Assembly (NCBI RefSeq): GCF_002135415.1
Contig: NZ_NEGJ01000003.1
Span: forward strand, 1-64,000
DNA from: Acinetobacter sp. ANC 3832
GTDB lineage: Bacteria > Pseudomonadota > Gammaproteobacteria > Pseudomonadales > Moraxellaceae
DNA length: 64,000 bases
Direction: 5' to 3'
Notes under the pieces: generated by a model
What the model saw: the letters and a program-made list of their open reading frames with translations, nothing else
Told to the model about the DNA's origin: nothing
Databases searched by the model: none
Translations under genes and position numbers: made by a program
Part shown: positions 54,163-63,910 of the stretch, in pieces
Numbering within the stretch: the first letter of the stretch is position 1
Layout: each line of letters begins with the position of its first letter

Positions 54163-55329
54163 ATGCGCGAGTACGCTGTTTTTACTTCGGAATCTGTGAG
54201 CGAAGGCCATCCAGATAAAATGGCTGACCAAATCAGTGATGCTATTTTGGATGCAATCTTAAAAGAAGACCCATTTGCACGGGTTGCTTGTGAAACATTA
54301 GTAAAAACTGGTGCTGTAGTACTTGCAGGTGAAATCACAACAACGGCAAATATTGACTTCGAAACTGTTGTCCGCGATACGGTAAATAGTATTGGTTATA
54401 ATCATACAGATCTTGGATTTGATGGTTCGACTTGTGCCGTCATCAATATGATTGGTAAACAGTCACCTGAAATCGCTCAAGGTGTCGATCGCCAAAAACC
54501 TGAAGAACAAGGTGCAGGTGACCAAGGTTTAATGTTTGGTTATGCAAGCCGTGAAACTGATGTTTTAATGCCTGCGCCTATTTCCTATGCGCATCGCTTA
54601 ATGGAAAAGCAAGCTGAACTTCGCAAACAAGGTACACTTGCTTGGTTACGCCCAGATGCAAAAAGCCAAGTGACTTTTGCATATGAAAATGGCGTGCCAG
54701 TACGTTTAGATGCTGTGGTTCTTTCTACACAACACGATCCTGATATTTCACAAGCGGATTTAAAAGAAGCTGTAATTGAAGAAATCGTGAAAAAAATTAT
54801 TCCTGCTGAAATGTTCCATGCAGGAACTAAATTCCACATCAATCCAACAGGAATGTTTGTGATTGGTGGTCCTGTTGGTGACTGCGGTTTAACAGGTCGT
54901 AAAATTATTGTTGATACCTACGGTGGTATGGCTCGTCACGGTGGTGGTGCTTTCTCTGGTAAAGATCCATCTAAAGTTGACCGCTCTGCTGCTTATGCAG
55001 GTCGTTATGTAGCAAAAAATATTGTTGCTGCTGGATTAGCTGAAAAATGTGAAATTCAAGTGTCTTATGCAATTGGTGTTGCTGAACCAACATCTATTTC
55101 AATTAATACATTTAATACAGGTAAAGTTTCTGATGAGTTAATTATCCAATTGGTTCGTGAGCACTTTGACTTACGTCCATATGGTATTACTCGTATGTTA
55201 GATCTATTACAACCGATGTATAAGCAAACTGCTGCTTATGGTCATTTTGGTCGTGATGGTTCTGATCATGCATTTACATGGGAAAAAACAGATAAAGTTG
55301 AAGCCTTAAAAGCTGAAGCTAATCTATAA
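54163..55329 (+). CDS. metK: S-adenosylmethionine synthase
   Basis: 388 residues from ATG 54163 ([19 protein letters not shown]), with AGGA 6 bases upstream; an earlier ATG at 54130 adds 11 non-family residues. Signatures [12 protein letters not shown] and [21 protein letters not shown] are intact, as are the methionine and ATP residues at the N-terminus. It makes SAM from methionine and ATP. Followed by a strong terminator. Confidence 0.97.
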   Translation: MREYAVFTSESVSEGHPDKMADQISDAILDAILKEDPFARVACETLVKTGAVVLAGEITTTANIDFETVVRDTVNSIGYNHTDLGFDGSTCAVINMIGKQSPEIAQGVDRQKPEEQGAGDQGLMFGYASRETDVLMPAPISYAHRLMEKQAELRKQGTLAWLRPDAKSQVTFAYENGVPVRLDAVVLSTQHDPDISQADLKEAVIEEIVKKIIPAEMFHAGTKFHINPTGMFVIGGPVGDCGLTGRKIIVDTYGGMARHGGGAFSGKDPSKVDRSAAYAGRYVAKNIVAAGLAEKCEIQVSYAIGVAEPTSISINTFNTGKVSDELIIQLVREHFDLRPYGITRMLDLLQPMYKQTAAYGHFGRDGSDHAFTWEKTDKVEALKAEANL

Positions 55330-55341
55330 TTTTTTGCCTAT

Positions 55342-55372
55342 AAAAAAGCTCGCATATATTGCGAGCTTTTTT
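55342..55372 (+). terminator. Terminator of metK
   Basis: A 12-base stem AAAAAAGCTCGC / GCGAGCTTTTTT with a seven-base loop. Confidence 0.9.
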
Positions 55373-55450
55373 ATGCCTTGAATATTACACTTTATAAAAA
55401 CATAGAATGATATAATCAACGTTAACACTAATAAATTTTAGAGAATGATC

Positions 55451-55753
55451 ATGCCTGTTATTCTGCAAGTTGATTTTCCAACTCAAGGTCCATTTAAAGC
55501 GGAAATGACTACAGCTTTTAAAACACTGGCTGAAAGTATTAACCTTGAAGATGGGATGCAATGGAAAATTTGGACAGAAAATAGTGAAACAAAAGAAGCA
55601 GGTGGAATTTATTTATTTAATTGCCAAGAAAATGCGCAAAAATATTTAAAGATGCACACTACCCGATTAGAAAGTTTTGGCTTAAACAATATTCGAGGAA
55701 AGATTTTTGAAGTGAATCAAGCATTATCAGAATTGAATCATGCACCCCTCTAA
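55451..55753 (+). CDS. YdhR-like putative mono-oxygenase
   Basis: 100 residues from the second ATG (55451), 6 bases after AGAGA; the first ATG is at 55445. The fold and order match YdhR proteins: ILQVDFPTQGPFKAEMT, LAESINLEDGMQWKIWTE, KEAGGIYLFNCQENAQKYL, then the helix MHTTRLESFGLNNIRGKIF. YdhR is a ferredoxin-like dimer related to small monooxygenases; its substrate is unknown. Monocistronic. Confidence 0.82.
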   Translation: MPVILQVDFPTQGPFKAEMTTAFKTLAESINLEDGMQWKIWTENSETKEAGGIYLFNCQENAQKYLKMHTTRLESFGLNNIRGKIFEVNQALSELNHAPL

Positions 55754-55814
55754 TTACATCATTATAAATTTTAAAAACCTGCATTTTGCAAGTTTTTAAC
55801 TTTGGCTTAATGAT

Positions 55815-56072
55815 CTAATTTGATATCGAAGAATGATCTTTATCGTGATTTAAAACATCTAATAGTGTGGATTGTGTTGGCGTATCTTGATGATCTTGAA
55901 CATAAATATGAACCAACTTAATGGTAATTGCCACTGCAAAACAAGCAAATATACAGAAGATCCACAGGCTCACTGGGCTTTTGATATGATGAGAGCCACA
56001 TTTTGAGCATGCTTTGTCATGGCTACTCAACGCTTTATTGTTACAACACGCACACTGATATTGATACATCAT
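55815..56072 (-). CDS. Small zinc-ribbon membrane protein
   Basis: 85 residues. The N-terminus has two CxxC pairs (CACC ... CSKCG) that would bind zinc, followed by one membrane span (about 34-54) and a polar, acidic tail. The ribbon would be cytoplasmic. No function recognised. TAGGAGGCA ribosome site upstream supports translation. Confidence 0.65.
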   Translation of the reverse strand: MMYQYQCACCNNKALSSHDKACSKCGSHHIKSPVSLWIFCIFACFAVAITIKLVHIYVQDHQDTPTQSTLLDVLNHDKDHSSISN

Positions 56073-56368
56073 GATAGATGCCTCCTATTTTATTTTTATA
56101 TGCCATCCATTTGCATAATTTATAATTCCTTAAGCTTCATCATAATATGTGACCTATATCGCAAACTCAAGTTCTAATTTCTTACAAAATGTGACTAGGT
56201 AATCCATATTTAAGTTTAATTACATTAAAAACAATTAAGTTAATAAAAACTAAATTAAAAATTTATTCAGAAACCTCTTGTCTGTTTAGAAGCATAGAAT
56301 ACCAATGTAGCAATTTAATGACATTTTTATGGTAGGATTATAGAAATGAGAATTGTTATGTAAAGATC
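56073..56368. other. Intergenic region
   Basis: About 295 AT-rich bases between two short genes transcribed away from each other. Promoters must be here; nothing else recognised. Confidence 0.3.
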
Positions 56369-56575
56369 ATGATTAAATTAATCAACAAAGGTGGTTTTAG
56401 AGAACGCGCGAATCGGAGTAAAAAATATCAACACTCCGAAAATCAGCAAACTGTGCTTAATCCCAAACAATATACACCTACAGCATCTGAAACACCGACG
56501 CCGCAAGAAGGAGTATTAACATCTGATCAAATTCAACCGAAGTCATTAAATCATTTGGATCACATCGATCCATAA
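56369..56575 (+). CDS. Short polar protein of uncertain reality
   Basis: 68 residues, MIKLINKGGFRERANRSKKY onward: a basic N-terminal part, then a Q/T/P-rich disordered tail. It overlaps the end of the convergent LysE-type gene by 30 bases. Only a weak ribosome site (AAAGA) is seen. Composition is unlike a folded protein; it may be a small unstructured protein or a chance frame. Confidence 0.4.
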   Translation: MIKLINKGGFRERANRSKKYQHSENQQTVLNPKQYTPTASETPTPQEGVLTSDQIQPKSLNHLDHIDP

Positions 56576-57172
56576 AAATACAGCAAAACCTAAGAATAAA
56601 ACACCAGAAATAATGTCGATATAACTTCCTGAGCGTTGGTACAAAGCTTTAATTTTAGGAATAGACATAATCAACATCAGCAATGAAAATACAACAAAGG
56701 TTTGTATTGGAATAATCACAGCCAAATAAGGTTTTAAATTGGCACTTGCTGTCGATGCTAATGCCAATGAGAAGACACTACTAAAATAAATTAAAATTTT
56801 CGGATTGGCTAAATTGGTTAAAAATCCCAATAAAAAATAGTTTTTAGGTTCTGTGAGCACACCTTCTAAAGTTGTTTCTTGTTTTAAACTAGCCACCCCA
56901 CCTTTAAGCATGGCATAGCCCATTTTTGCTAGAAAAAACCCACCGATAAACATCAAGACTTGTTGAATCCATGGCCATTGCTCAATCAACACAGTAAAAC
57001 CTAGCAAGGTTAGAGCAACCCAAACAATGACCCCAGCAGAAATTCCTAAAATGATATGTACAGTATTTCTACGTGTGGTTGATGCCGCGCTTTTCGCAAC
57101 CAATAAAACATCAGGTCCAGGGCTTAATTGAGCAATAAAATGTAATGCACAGATCGTCAATAAAAGTGACAT
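56546..57172 (-). CDS. LysE/RhtB-family amino-acid exporter
   Basis: 208 residues with six membrane segments. The N-terminal signature LSPGPDVLLVAKSA and GISAGVIVWVALTLLG, then LLGFLTNLANPKILIYFSS, are the RhtB/LysE marks. It exports amino acids or derivatives by proton antiport; the substrate is not predictable. Monocistronic. Confidence 0.9.
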   Translation of the reverse strand: MSLLLTICALHFIAQLSPGPDVLLVAKSAASTTRRNTVHIILGISAGVIVWVALTLLGFTVLIEQWPWIQQVLMFIGGFFLAKMGYAMLKGGVASLKQETTLEGVLTEPKNYFLLGFLTNLANPKILIYFSSVFSLALASTASANLKPYLAVIIPIQTFVVFSLLMLIMSIPKIKALYQRSGSYIDIISGVLFLGFAVFLWIDVIQMI

Positions 57173-57248
57173 ATAAAATGAAAAGTGAATGATTTAAGAT
57201 GAATAATTATACCTATGCTTTACTTTTTTATAAAAACACTTTCACAAA

Positions 57249-57279
57249 AAAAAAGCTGAACATAATATTCAGCTTTTTT
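57249..57279 (-). terminator. Terminator of fxsA
   Basis: Stem AAAAAAGCTGAA / TTCAGCTTTTTT with a seven-base loop, 17 bases past the gene end. Confidence 0.85.
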
Positions 57280-57295
57280 TACTAACCGTTCAGTT

Positions 57296-57880
57296 TTAGT
57301 TTTTATTTACATCTTTAAATTCTATATGTTTACGCTCTGGTTCAACTTCATGTGCTTCACCATCAATGATCGTAGAGTCACTGTATTTCCCACCACCCTG
57401 TTGATTCTGCATGTCTTGCATTTGACGCATGATATCAGCAAATGGATTTTGACCTTGCGCCCCGCCCATTCCAGACATATCTCCACCCATCATACCACCC
57501 ATCATTTTTTCCATCATGGCTTGCTGACGTTTCATCATGGTTTGCATCATGATTTTTTTAAATAAACGCTGTACGGGTGGAATGAGGATCAAAACAGCAA
57601 TCACATCAGTAATTAGTCCTGGGATAATAAATAAGATACCTGCTAAAATTTTAGGCAAGTTATTACTTAATTGTGGATCAGCACTCATCTGTCCCATTTG
57701 CATCTGCTGCATTTGAGGCATTAAACCTTTTGAGTTCGCACGAATTAAATTCAGACCGATAAAAAAGGCTGCAATAAACCAGAAAAACACATACCACATG
57801 CTTCCGACTAAATCACCAACCCCGATCCATACGAACAATTCGAGGACTAAACCAATTAAAACACCAAGAGCTAATTTCAT
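57296..57880 (-). CDS. fxsA: FxsA-family membrane protein
   Basis: 194 residues. The FxsA domain is seen in the first 110 residues: LELFVWIGVGDLVGSMW, and LAGILFIIPGLITDVIAVLI followed by LIPPVQRLFKK. A methionine/glycine/glutamine-rich cytoplasmic segment (MMQTMMKRQQAMMEKMMGG, GGMSGMGG-like) and a charged tail follow. In E. coli FxsA reduces exclusion of phage T7 by the F plasmid; its normal role is unknown. Intact. Confidence 0.85.
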   Translation of the reverse strand: MKLALGVLIGLVLELFVWIGVGDLVGSMWYVFFWFIAAFFIGLNLIRANSKGLMPQMQQMQMGQMSADPQLSNNLPKILAGILFIIPGLITDVIAVLILIPPVQRLFKKIMMQTMMKRQQAMMEKMMGGMMGGDMSGMGGAQGQNPFADIMRQMQDMQNQQGGGKYSDSTIIDGEAHEVEPERKHIEFKDVNKN

Positions 57881-58001
57881 GAAAATTAATCTAATCTCAT
57901 ATGAATAAATAAATTACAGCATTTATTCGCTTAATCTCTATTAAGCTTTTTCCATGCCTTTATGTAACAATATGGGCATTATTTTATTTTTAAAGTCTAA
58001 T

Positions 58002-58547
58002 ATGTCATTAATTATTGGTATTGATCCAGGTTCTCGTTTAACTGGTTATGGCATTATTGAAAAAGATGGTCAAAAATTAACTTTTGTAGATGCAGGTACC
58101 ATTCGTACTGAAACAACAGAAATGCCTGAACGCTTAAAACGAATTTTTGCAGGTGTCGAACGGATTGTTAAGCATCACGGTCCAACTGAAGCTGCTGTAG
58201 AACAAGTGTTCATGGCCGTTAATCCTGATTCAGCGTTAAAACTCGGTCAAGCACGTGGTGCTGCAATTGCGGCATTAGTCAATTTAGATTTACAAGTCGC
58301 TGAATACTCTGCTCGTCAAATTAAACAAGCTGTAGTTGGTTATGGTGCTGCGGATAAAGATCAAGTCCAAATGATGGTAATGAGACTTTTAAATTTAACC
58401 ATTAAACCGCAACAAGATGCTGCCGATGCATTGGCTGCCGCAATTTGCCATGCTCATGCATCAGGCAGTATGAGCAAGTTAGCTGTATTAAATGCTTTAG
58501 GGGGAATGGCGAGAGGTCGCAGTCGTAATAGCAGTAGACGACGTTAA
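58002..58547 (+). CDS. ruvC: Holliday junction resolvase RuvC
   Basis: 181 residues from ATG 58002 ([17 protein letters not shown]); the frame runs back to 57954, but those 16 residues are not part of RuvC. Catalytic acids are visible: Asp8 (GIDPGS), Glu in [11 protein letters not shown], and the pair in [13 protein letters not shown]. It cleaves Holliday junctions with RuvAB. ruvA and ruvB are not adjacent. Confidence 0.95.
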   Translation: MSLIIGIDPGSRLTGYGIIEKDGQKLTFVDAGTIRTETTEMPERLKRIFAGVERIVKHHGPTEAAVEQVFMAVNPDSALKLGQARGAAIAALVNLDLQVAEYSARQIKQAVVGYGAADKDQVQMMVMRLLNLTIKPQQDAADALAAAICHAHASGSMSKLAVLNALGGMARGRSRNSSRRR

Positions 58548-58551
58548 TTAT

Positions 58552-58893
58552 CTAGTTTAAATAAGCGGTTGCATCTTTTTTAATTTCACGTAAAGATGGC
58601 TGTTTTGGATACGTTGCAATTAACAGTTTCCCTGAATTACGCAAATTCTTTTGTTGATTTGGATCAATTCGAATCAACACCAATTCATCAGGAATACGTT
58701 GATTTGGATTTTCCCGACAAATAATCAAATTCTGATTACGCTCAATTACGTTAAAGTTTGGAAATTCTTTTTGTAATTTATCTTTAAAACTGAGGTTTTT
58801 ATCTTCACTCCTCTTGCTATCAAGTTGCGTATAAATAATCAACGCCAAGCACGCAGCAAAGACGATTCCTACCACCAAATATTTTTCCATCAC
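58552..58893 (-). CDS. Small anchored protein of unknown function
   Basis: 113 residues: an N-terminal membrane anchor (YLVVGIVFAACLALIIY) and a soluble alpha/beta domain (NFNVIERNQNLIICRENP ... LVLIRID). It starts 2 bases after the 292-residue exported protein, so the two form an operon. Convergent with ruvC, 4 bases apart. No domain recognised. Confidence 0.65.
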   Translation of the reverse strand: MMEKYLVVGIVFAACLALIIYTQLDSKRSEDKNLSFKDKLQKEFPNFNVIERNQNLIICRENPNQRIPDELVLIRIDPNQQKNLRNSGKLLIATYPKQPSLREIKKDATAYLN

Positions 58894-58895
58894 AC

Positions 58896-59774
58896 TTATT
58901 TCACTCGAATATACTTTTTCTGTTTTTCATTATATTGATAAATATGGGTTTCGCGCATAGGAATCACTTTAAAATCATCTTTTGTTTGTTTACGCTGCGT
59001 TCCTGAATATTGAATCTCAATATCGTATAAACCATCATGAACAGATTTTAAAAACTGATATTTCCCCTGTATCTTGTAGACTCTTTCATCACCCGCAATA
59101 TCATTTGATTCATAAGTATTTGCAATTTCTAACTTTTTCAAATTTTTACGATTATTGAATGGTGCAATAAACAAAGTTGTTGTTGTATATCCCTGCTTGC
59201 TTAACTCAATCTCTTCAATATAACCTTTTACTTGTGGTCCGACTGGGCTTAAACCACTTAGAATCATCTCAGGTGAAAATGTATTGTCTTCACGACCATC
59301 ACCCCACCAGCCATCTTCTCCAGTTGCAGATGCAACCAATTCAAACCTCTTATCTGTATTTATTTTAAACACGTAAATATCGGTTGAACTCGTACACACC
59401 CAACAATATTGAATTTCTTTTAAATCCTCATCCACCACAACCTGTGAAACAGTAAGTAAATATCTTTCTTGCTTTTGATTATCTAAAAACTGCTTAGGTT
59501 TTGCATAAATCAAAACATGGACCAAACCATCTTGATCCTTTTTCATTCCTACATATTGTTCTTTATTTTTATCCAGTTCAGGAATAACAATATGTTGAAT
59601 ATCCTTTTGATAAAACACCATCATCACGGTTTTAAAATCTAAACCTTTTAAAATAATGGTTTTTTGATCATTTTTTATATCGTGAGTTTCAATATTCTCA
59701 TCATAAGGTGTTGCCATGGCTTCGCCCATAAAACCACATAACAAAACCAAACTAAATAAAATTTTAATCATCAT
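58896..59774 (-). CDS. Exported protein of unknown function
   Basis: 292 residues from ATG 59774 (MMIKILFSLVLLCGFMGEAM), chosen because it gives a compact signal peptide cleaved near AMA-TP; the frame opens at 59795. The mature protein is beta-rich with charged loops and a CWVC pair (QYCWVCTSS) that could be a disulfide or metal site. It is followed by a small anchored protein gene. I do not recognise a domain. Confidence 0.65.
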   Translation of the reverse strand: MMIKILFSLVLLCGFMGEAMATPYDENIETHDIKNDQKTIILKGLDFKTVMMVFYQKDIQHIVIPELDKNKEQYVGMKKDQDGLVHVLIYAKPKQFLDNQKQERYLLTVSQVVVDEDLKEIQYCWVCTSSTDIYVFKINTDKRFELVASATGEDGWWGDGREDNTFSPEMILSGLSPVGPQVKGYIEEIELSKQGYTTTTLFIAPFNNRKNLKKLEIANTYESNDIAGDERVYKIQGKYQFLKSVHDGLYDIEIQYSGTQRKQTKDDFKVIPMRETHIYQYNEKQKKYIRVK

Positions 59775-59891
59775 AAACCACTTTATTATTATCACTAAAA
59801 ATCAAAAATCACGTTCAAATGTATCTAAAAAACGATCATAACATCACCAATTCATTATAAAATGTTTAGAATTGATAAACAATATTTACGC

Positions 59892-61409
59892 TTAAGCTTT
59901 AGCACATATATGATTTACAACATGATATACAGCTTCATTCATCTGATGTGCCTGTAAACCTCGTATGCCTTTTTTAGCCAAATAATCACCTGCTAAGGCA
60001 TGTAAAGTCACAATCTCATGCAATGCAATTTCATCGTGAAATTGCGCTTTTAAACTGGCAAGCATACCTGCCAATACATCCCCCATACCACCTGTACCCA
60101 TGCCTGCATTACCCGCAGTACAAATCCATAAATCATTATGCACTGATTCATCTTGTAAAATTAAACTGCCTGCACCTTTCAGCACCCATTGTCCTGCGTA
60201 TTTCTGCTGTAATTTTTGTATAGCATCTATGCGATCAGATTCAATCTCTTTAACACTATAATTCAATAATTTTGCAGCCTCACCAGGGTGTGGCGTGGCA
60301 TACACATTTGATCTTAATTGTTCAGGATTTAAAGCCAAAAACCATAAAGCATCGGCATCTAAAACAATTTCTAAATGTTCAGATCTATTAATTTTCGAAA
60401 ACCAGTTTAAATATTGTTGTTCAGACCAAAGATCTCGTCCTAAGCCCATTCCAAAGCAAACGGCATTCACTTGATCGAGTAATGTCTGAATATCTAAGTT
60501 GTTTAACGCATTAATATCTCGAATCATAATATTTGGTGACCGTGCCAAAATTGCCGTGTGATGTTTTTCATGACATACAATGGTGACTTTTCCTGCACCT
60601 GCACTAAATGCAGCTTCAGCAGCCATCATGACTGCACCGCCCATATCTGCATGACCACCAACGACTAAAACATGACCATAACTGCCTTTATGACCGAATG
60701 CTTGACGCTCAGGAAGCTGAATATGTGTAGGTGATAACTGGGCAATCGATTTTAATTCGCGATCGGTTGGAATAAGTGATACGACATCAACCTGTCCTGA
60801 ATATTCCTTCCCTTGTCCTGTAAATAAACCTGCTTTTAATCCCAATACTGTAAAAGTATGATTTGCTTGAATTGCACAAGGTAAAGGCTGACCTGTATCG
60901 GCATTTAAGCCACTTGGCATATCAATCGCAATTTTCAAACCAGATTGATAGTTATAATTTTGAACAATAGCTTGCCACGTTTCATCTAAATCACGATTTA
61001 AACCAATACCAAATAAAGCATCGATATGACAATCGAATGTTTGTGTCATATTAAAGTTTGAATGAATCGTGACATCATTCTGCCGTGCATATTCCACAGC
61101 ACGTTTTAAATCTGAAGAATGCCCAATTGCACTTGCAAAAATTTCAATCTCATAACCCCATTGCTTCAAATAACTGGCAATACAATACCCATCCCCTGCA
61201 TTATTGCCCTCACCACACCACACTGCGATTTTCTTCATATTTTTATGTGATGGTGATGTAGTCTGAAATTTTGACTGAAATAAAGCATCTAAGCGCTGTG
61301 CAATCGTCCAAGCAACTTGTTGGATCAATCCAAAAGAATTATTTTGTTCAGAGAACCAACGTTGCTCCCATGCTTGAATATCTCGGCTATGATAAACTTG
61401 CTGATGCAT
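59892..61409 (-). CDS. nnr: Bifunctional NAD(P)H-hydrate epimerase/dehydratase
   Basis: 505 residues, the length of the fused YjeF protein. The N-terminal epimerase domain has WCGEGNNAGDGYCIASYLK and DALFGIGLNRD. The C-terminal ribokinase-like dehydratase has GSYGHVLVVGGHADMGGAV, ATPHPGEAAKLL and the nucleotide site GTGGMGDVLAGMLAS. It repairs hydrated NADH and NADPH. Divergent from queG with 23 bases between starts, the common yjeF-queG pairing seen in Proteobacteria. Confidence 0.94.
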   Translation of the reverse strand: MHQQVYHSRDIQAWEQRWFSEQNNSFGLIQQVAWTIAQRLDALFQSKFQTTSPSHKNMKKIAVWCGEGNNAGDGYCIASYLKQWGYEIEIFASAIGHSSDLKRAVEYARQNDVTIHSNFNMTQTFDCHIDALFGIGLNRDLDETWQAIVQNYNYQSGLKIAIDMPSGLNADTGQPLPCAIQANHTFTVLGLKAGLFTGQGKEYSGQVDVVSLIPTDRELKSIAQLSPTHIQLPERQAFGHKGSYGHVLVVGGHADMGGAVMMAAEAAFSAGAGKVTIVCHEKHHTAILARSPNIMIRDINALNNLDIQTLLDQVNAVCFGMGLGRDLWSEQQYLNWFSKINRSEHLEIVLDADALWFLALNPEQLRSNVYATPHPGEAAKLLNYSVKEIESDRIDAIQKLQQKYAGQWVLKGAGSLILQDESVHNDLWICTAGNAGMGTGGMGDVLAGMLASLKAQFHDEIALHEIVTLHALAGDYLAKKGIRGLQAHQMNEAVYHVVNHICAKA

Positions 61410-61432
61410 TATTCTTCCCTATTTAGTTATTT

Positions 61433-62527
61433 ATGTCGGCAATCACATCTTCACCTCATATTCCTACACAACAGATTGATCCTGAAACATTAAAAGCTTG
61501 GATCAAAGCACAGGCTTTGGAACTGGGCTTTGCTGATTGTGTCATTGCCAAACCAGATGCTCAAGCGGAATTACCACGATTCAAAGAATATTTAAAACGT
61601 GGTTACCATGGTGACATGAAATTTTTGGAAGAAAATTTAGAAAAACGTGCCGATCCAACTTTGCTTGTTCCAGGTACGAAAAGCATTATTTGTGTACGTA
61701 TGAATTATTTGGTGGAAACACCTAAACCACGCTATGTACCCGATGAACCGAATGCTGCGATTATTGCGCGTTATGCTCGTGGACGTGATTATCATAAAAC
61801 CATGCGTGGTCGCTTAAAGACCTTAGCGACTAAAATTCGAGAAAAAGTCGGTGATTTTGAGTCACGTCCATTTGCCGATTCAGCCCCTATTTTTGAAAAA
61901 TCTTTAGCCGAAAATGCAGGTATGGGTTGGACAGGTAAACATACCTTGCTGATTCATAAAAAATCTGGCTCTTTTTTTGTGTTGGGTGAACTCTTCACTT
62001 CTTTAGACTTACCCTTTGATTCGCCTGTAACTGCACATTGTGGCTCTTGTACAGCCTGTATTGATATTTGTCCAACTCAGGCTATTGTTGAACCCTATAT
62101 GTTAGATGCACGCAAATGCATCGCCTATTTGACCATTGAATTTCAAGGCATCATTCCTGAGGAATTACGCAAAGGAATTGGTAACCGTGTATTTGGCTGT
62201 GATGATTGCCAACTAATTTGCCCTTGGAATAGTTTTGCGAAGAAAGCAACCATTGATGATTTCAATCCAAGACATGGTTTAGATGATGTTAGTCTATTAG
62301 ATTTATGGCATTGGGATGAAACGACCTTTTTAGCCTGTACTGAGGGTAGCCCCTTACGACGCACAGGTTTTCAAAGTTTTAAACGCAATATTGCAATTGG
62401 ATTAGGTAATGCACCATTTTCTGATCAAATCATCTTGGCATTACAAACAAAAAATGAACAACATGATGAGATTGTGCAAGTCCATATTGACTGGGCAATT
62501 CAAGAACAATTGACTAAAAAATCATAA
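61433..62527 (+). CDS. queG: Epoxyqueuosine reductase
   Basis: 364 residues. The cobalamin-binding N-terminal domain holds YHGDMKFLEENLEKRADP, RYARGRDYHKTMRGRL and KHTLLIHKKSGSFFVLGE. Two 4Fe-4S motifs follow: CGSCTACIDICPTQA and CDDCQLICPWN. It makes queuosine from epoxyqueuosine in tRNA. It requires cobalamin, which fits with this genome also keeping a cobalamin-independent methionine route. Starts ATG 61433. Confidence 0.95.
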   Translation: MSAITSSPHIPTQQIDPETLKAWIKAQALELGFADCVIAKPDAQAELPRFKEYLKRGYHGDMKFLEENLEKRADPTLLVPGTKSIICVRMNYLVETPKPRYVPDEPNAAIIARYARGRDYHKTMRGRLKTLATKIREKVGDFESRPFADSAPIFEKSLAENAGMGWTGKHTLLIHKKSGSFFVLGELFTSLDLPFDSPVTAHCGSCTACIDICPTQAIVEPYMLDARKCIAYLTIEFQGIIPEELRKGIGNRVFGCDDCQLICPWNSFAKKATIDDFNPRHGLDDVSLLDLWHWDETTFLACTEGSPLRRTGFQSFKRNIAIGLGNAPFSDQIILALQTKNEQHDEIVQVHIDWAIQEQLTKKS

Positions 62528-62826
62528 ACTTTGCAAGGAACTGACCATTTTTGATTTCGTTTTCTAACTTTGCACGTTCTTTGCAAAATTTATTAAATAT
62601 TGATTTTATAGCACCGAAGATCTAGCAATCTATTTTTTATTAAAAACAACTTTGCGAGTAATTTTCAGTAAATATAGCTCAGTTTGCAACTAAATCTAAG
62701 ATTCTATTTTTCTATAACATTCACAAAAACTATAGAGATAATTGATTTATTTTGAACTTTTTTACCCTTTCATCCTATTTCAAATCAGGTATGATCAAGG
62801 CAATGTTGAAAATAAATGGATAGATC
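62528..62826. other. queG-bioB intergenic region
   Basis: About 300 AT-rich bases before bioB; no gene. GGTATGATCA at about 62788 could be the bioB -10, and it resembles part of a BirA-like operator only weakly. Nothing else recognised. Confidence 0.3.
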
Positions 62827-63816
62827 ATGCAAGTACGCAACGATTGGACGCGTGAAGAAATTCAAGCTTTATATGAACAACCTTTTTTAGATTTAGTTTT
62901 TGAAGCGCAGCGTGCACATCGTGAGCATTTTGAAGCCAATATGATTCAGGTCAGCACGCTACTTTCAATTAAAACAGGGAAATGCCCTGAAGACTGTAAG
63001 TATTGCTCTCAATCTGTACATTATGATTCTAAGCTAGAAGCTGAAAAGCGTATTGCTGTAGATAAAGTCATTAGTGAAGCAAAAGAAGCCCTTGAGTCAG
63101 GTTCTTCACGTTTTTGTATGGGTGCGGCTTGGCGTAATCCACATGAACGAGATATGCCTTATGTCTTAGAAATGGTTCGTGAAGTTAAAGCTTTAGGTTT
63201 AGAAACTTGTATGACTTTGGGCATGTTAAATGAATCACAAGCAGGTCGCTTACATGAAGCAGGTTTAGATTATTACAACCATAACTTGGATACTTCACGT
63301 GAATATTATTCACATATTATTAGTACCCGTACTTTTGATGATCGCTTAAATACGCTCGATCATGTACGTAATGTAGGTATGAAAGTCTGTAGTGGCGGGA
63401 TTGTCGGTTTAGGTGAAAACCGTAATGATCGTATCGGTTTATTGCAAGAACTCGCTACATTACCCGCGCATCCTGAATCTGTGCCGATCAATATGCTTGT
63501 TCCAATTGAAGGCACACCACTTGTAGATGTTGAAAAACTCGATGTAACCGAATGGATTCGTACCATTGCTGTGGCACGTATTATTATGCCTCTCAGCTAC
63601 ATTCGCCTTTCGGCAGGTCGTGAAGCCTTGACGGATTCTGATCAAGCGCTTGCATTTATGGCAGGTGCAAATTCACTCTTCTCTGGTGAAAAGTTATTAA
63701 CTACGCCAAATGCAGGTGAAGGTAAAGACAAGCAATTATTTAATAAACTCGGACTAAAAGCTGAAAAAGCTAAAGCGACAGCGGCTGAACTTTCAGTAGA
63801 TGCAATGGCAAGTTAA
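62827..63816 (+). CDS. bioB: Biotin synthase
   Basis: 329 residues. A radical-SAM enzyme whose SAM cluster motif CPEDCKYC has Cys53, Cys57 and Cys60. The 2Fe-2S ligands are in SRFCMG, LETCMT and VCSGGIVG, plus the arginine in IRLSAGRE. It inserts sulfur into dethiobiotin. The other bio genes are not adjacent. Terminator behind it. Confidence 0.97.
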   Translation: MQVRNDWTREEIQALYEQPFLDLVFEAQRAHREHFEANMIQVSTLLSIKTGKCPEDCKYCSQSVHYDSKLEAEKRIAVDKVISEAKEALESGSSRFCMGAAWRNPHERDMPYVLEMVREVKALGLETCMTLGMLNESQAGRLHEAGLDYYNHNLDTSREYYSHIISTRTFDDRLNTLDHVRNVGMKVCSGGIVGLGENRNDRIGLLQELATLPAHPESVPINMLVPIEGTPLVDVEKLDVTEWIRTIAVARIIMPLSYIRLSAGREALTDSDQALAFMAGANSLFSGEKLLTTPNAGEGKDKQLFNKLGLKAEKAKATAAELSVDAMAS

Positions 63817-63865
63817 GAGAGTTGCAACTTAACAAGTGCTCTCTGATCTATAAAATGATCGCGAG

Positions 63866-63897
63866 AAAAAGGGATTAAGTTATTAATCCCTTTTTTT
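63866..63897 (+). terminator. Terminator of bioB
   Basis: A 13-base stem AAAAAGGGATTAA / TTAATCCCTTTTT with a four-base loop and a following T-run. Confidence 0.9.
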
Positions 63898-63910
63898 AGA
63901 AACAGATTTT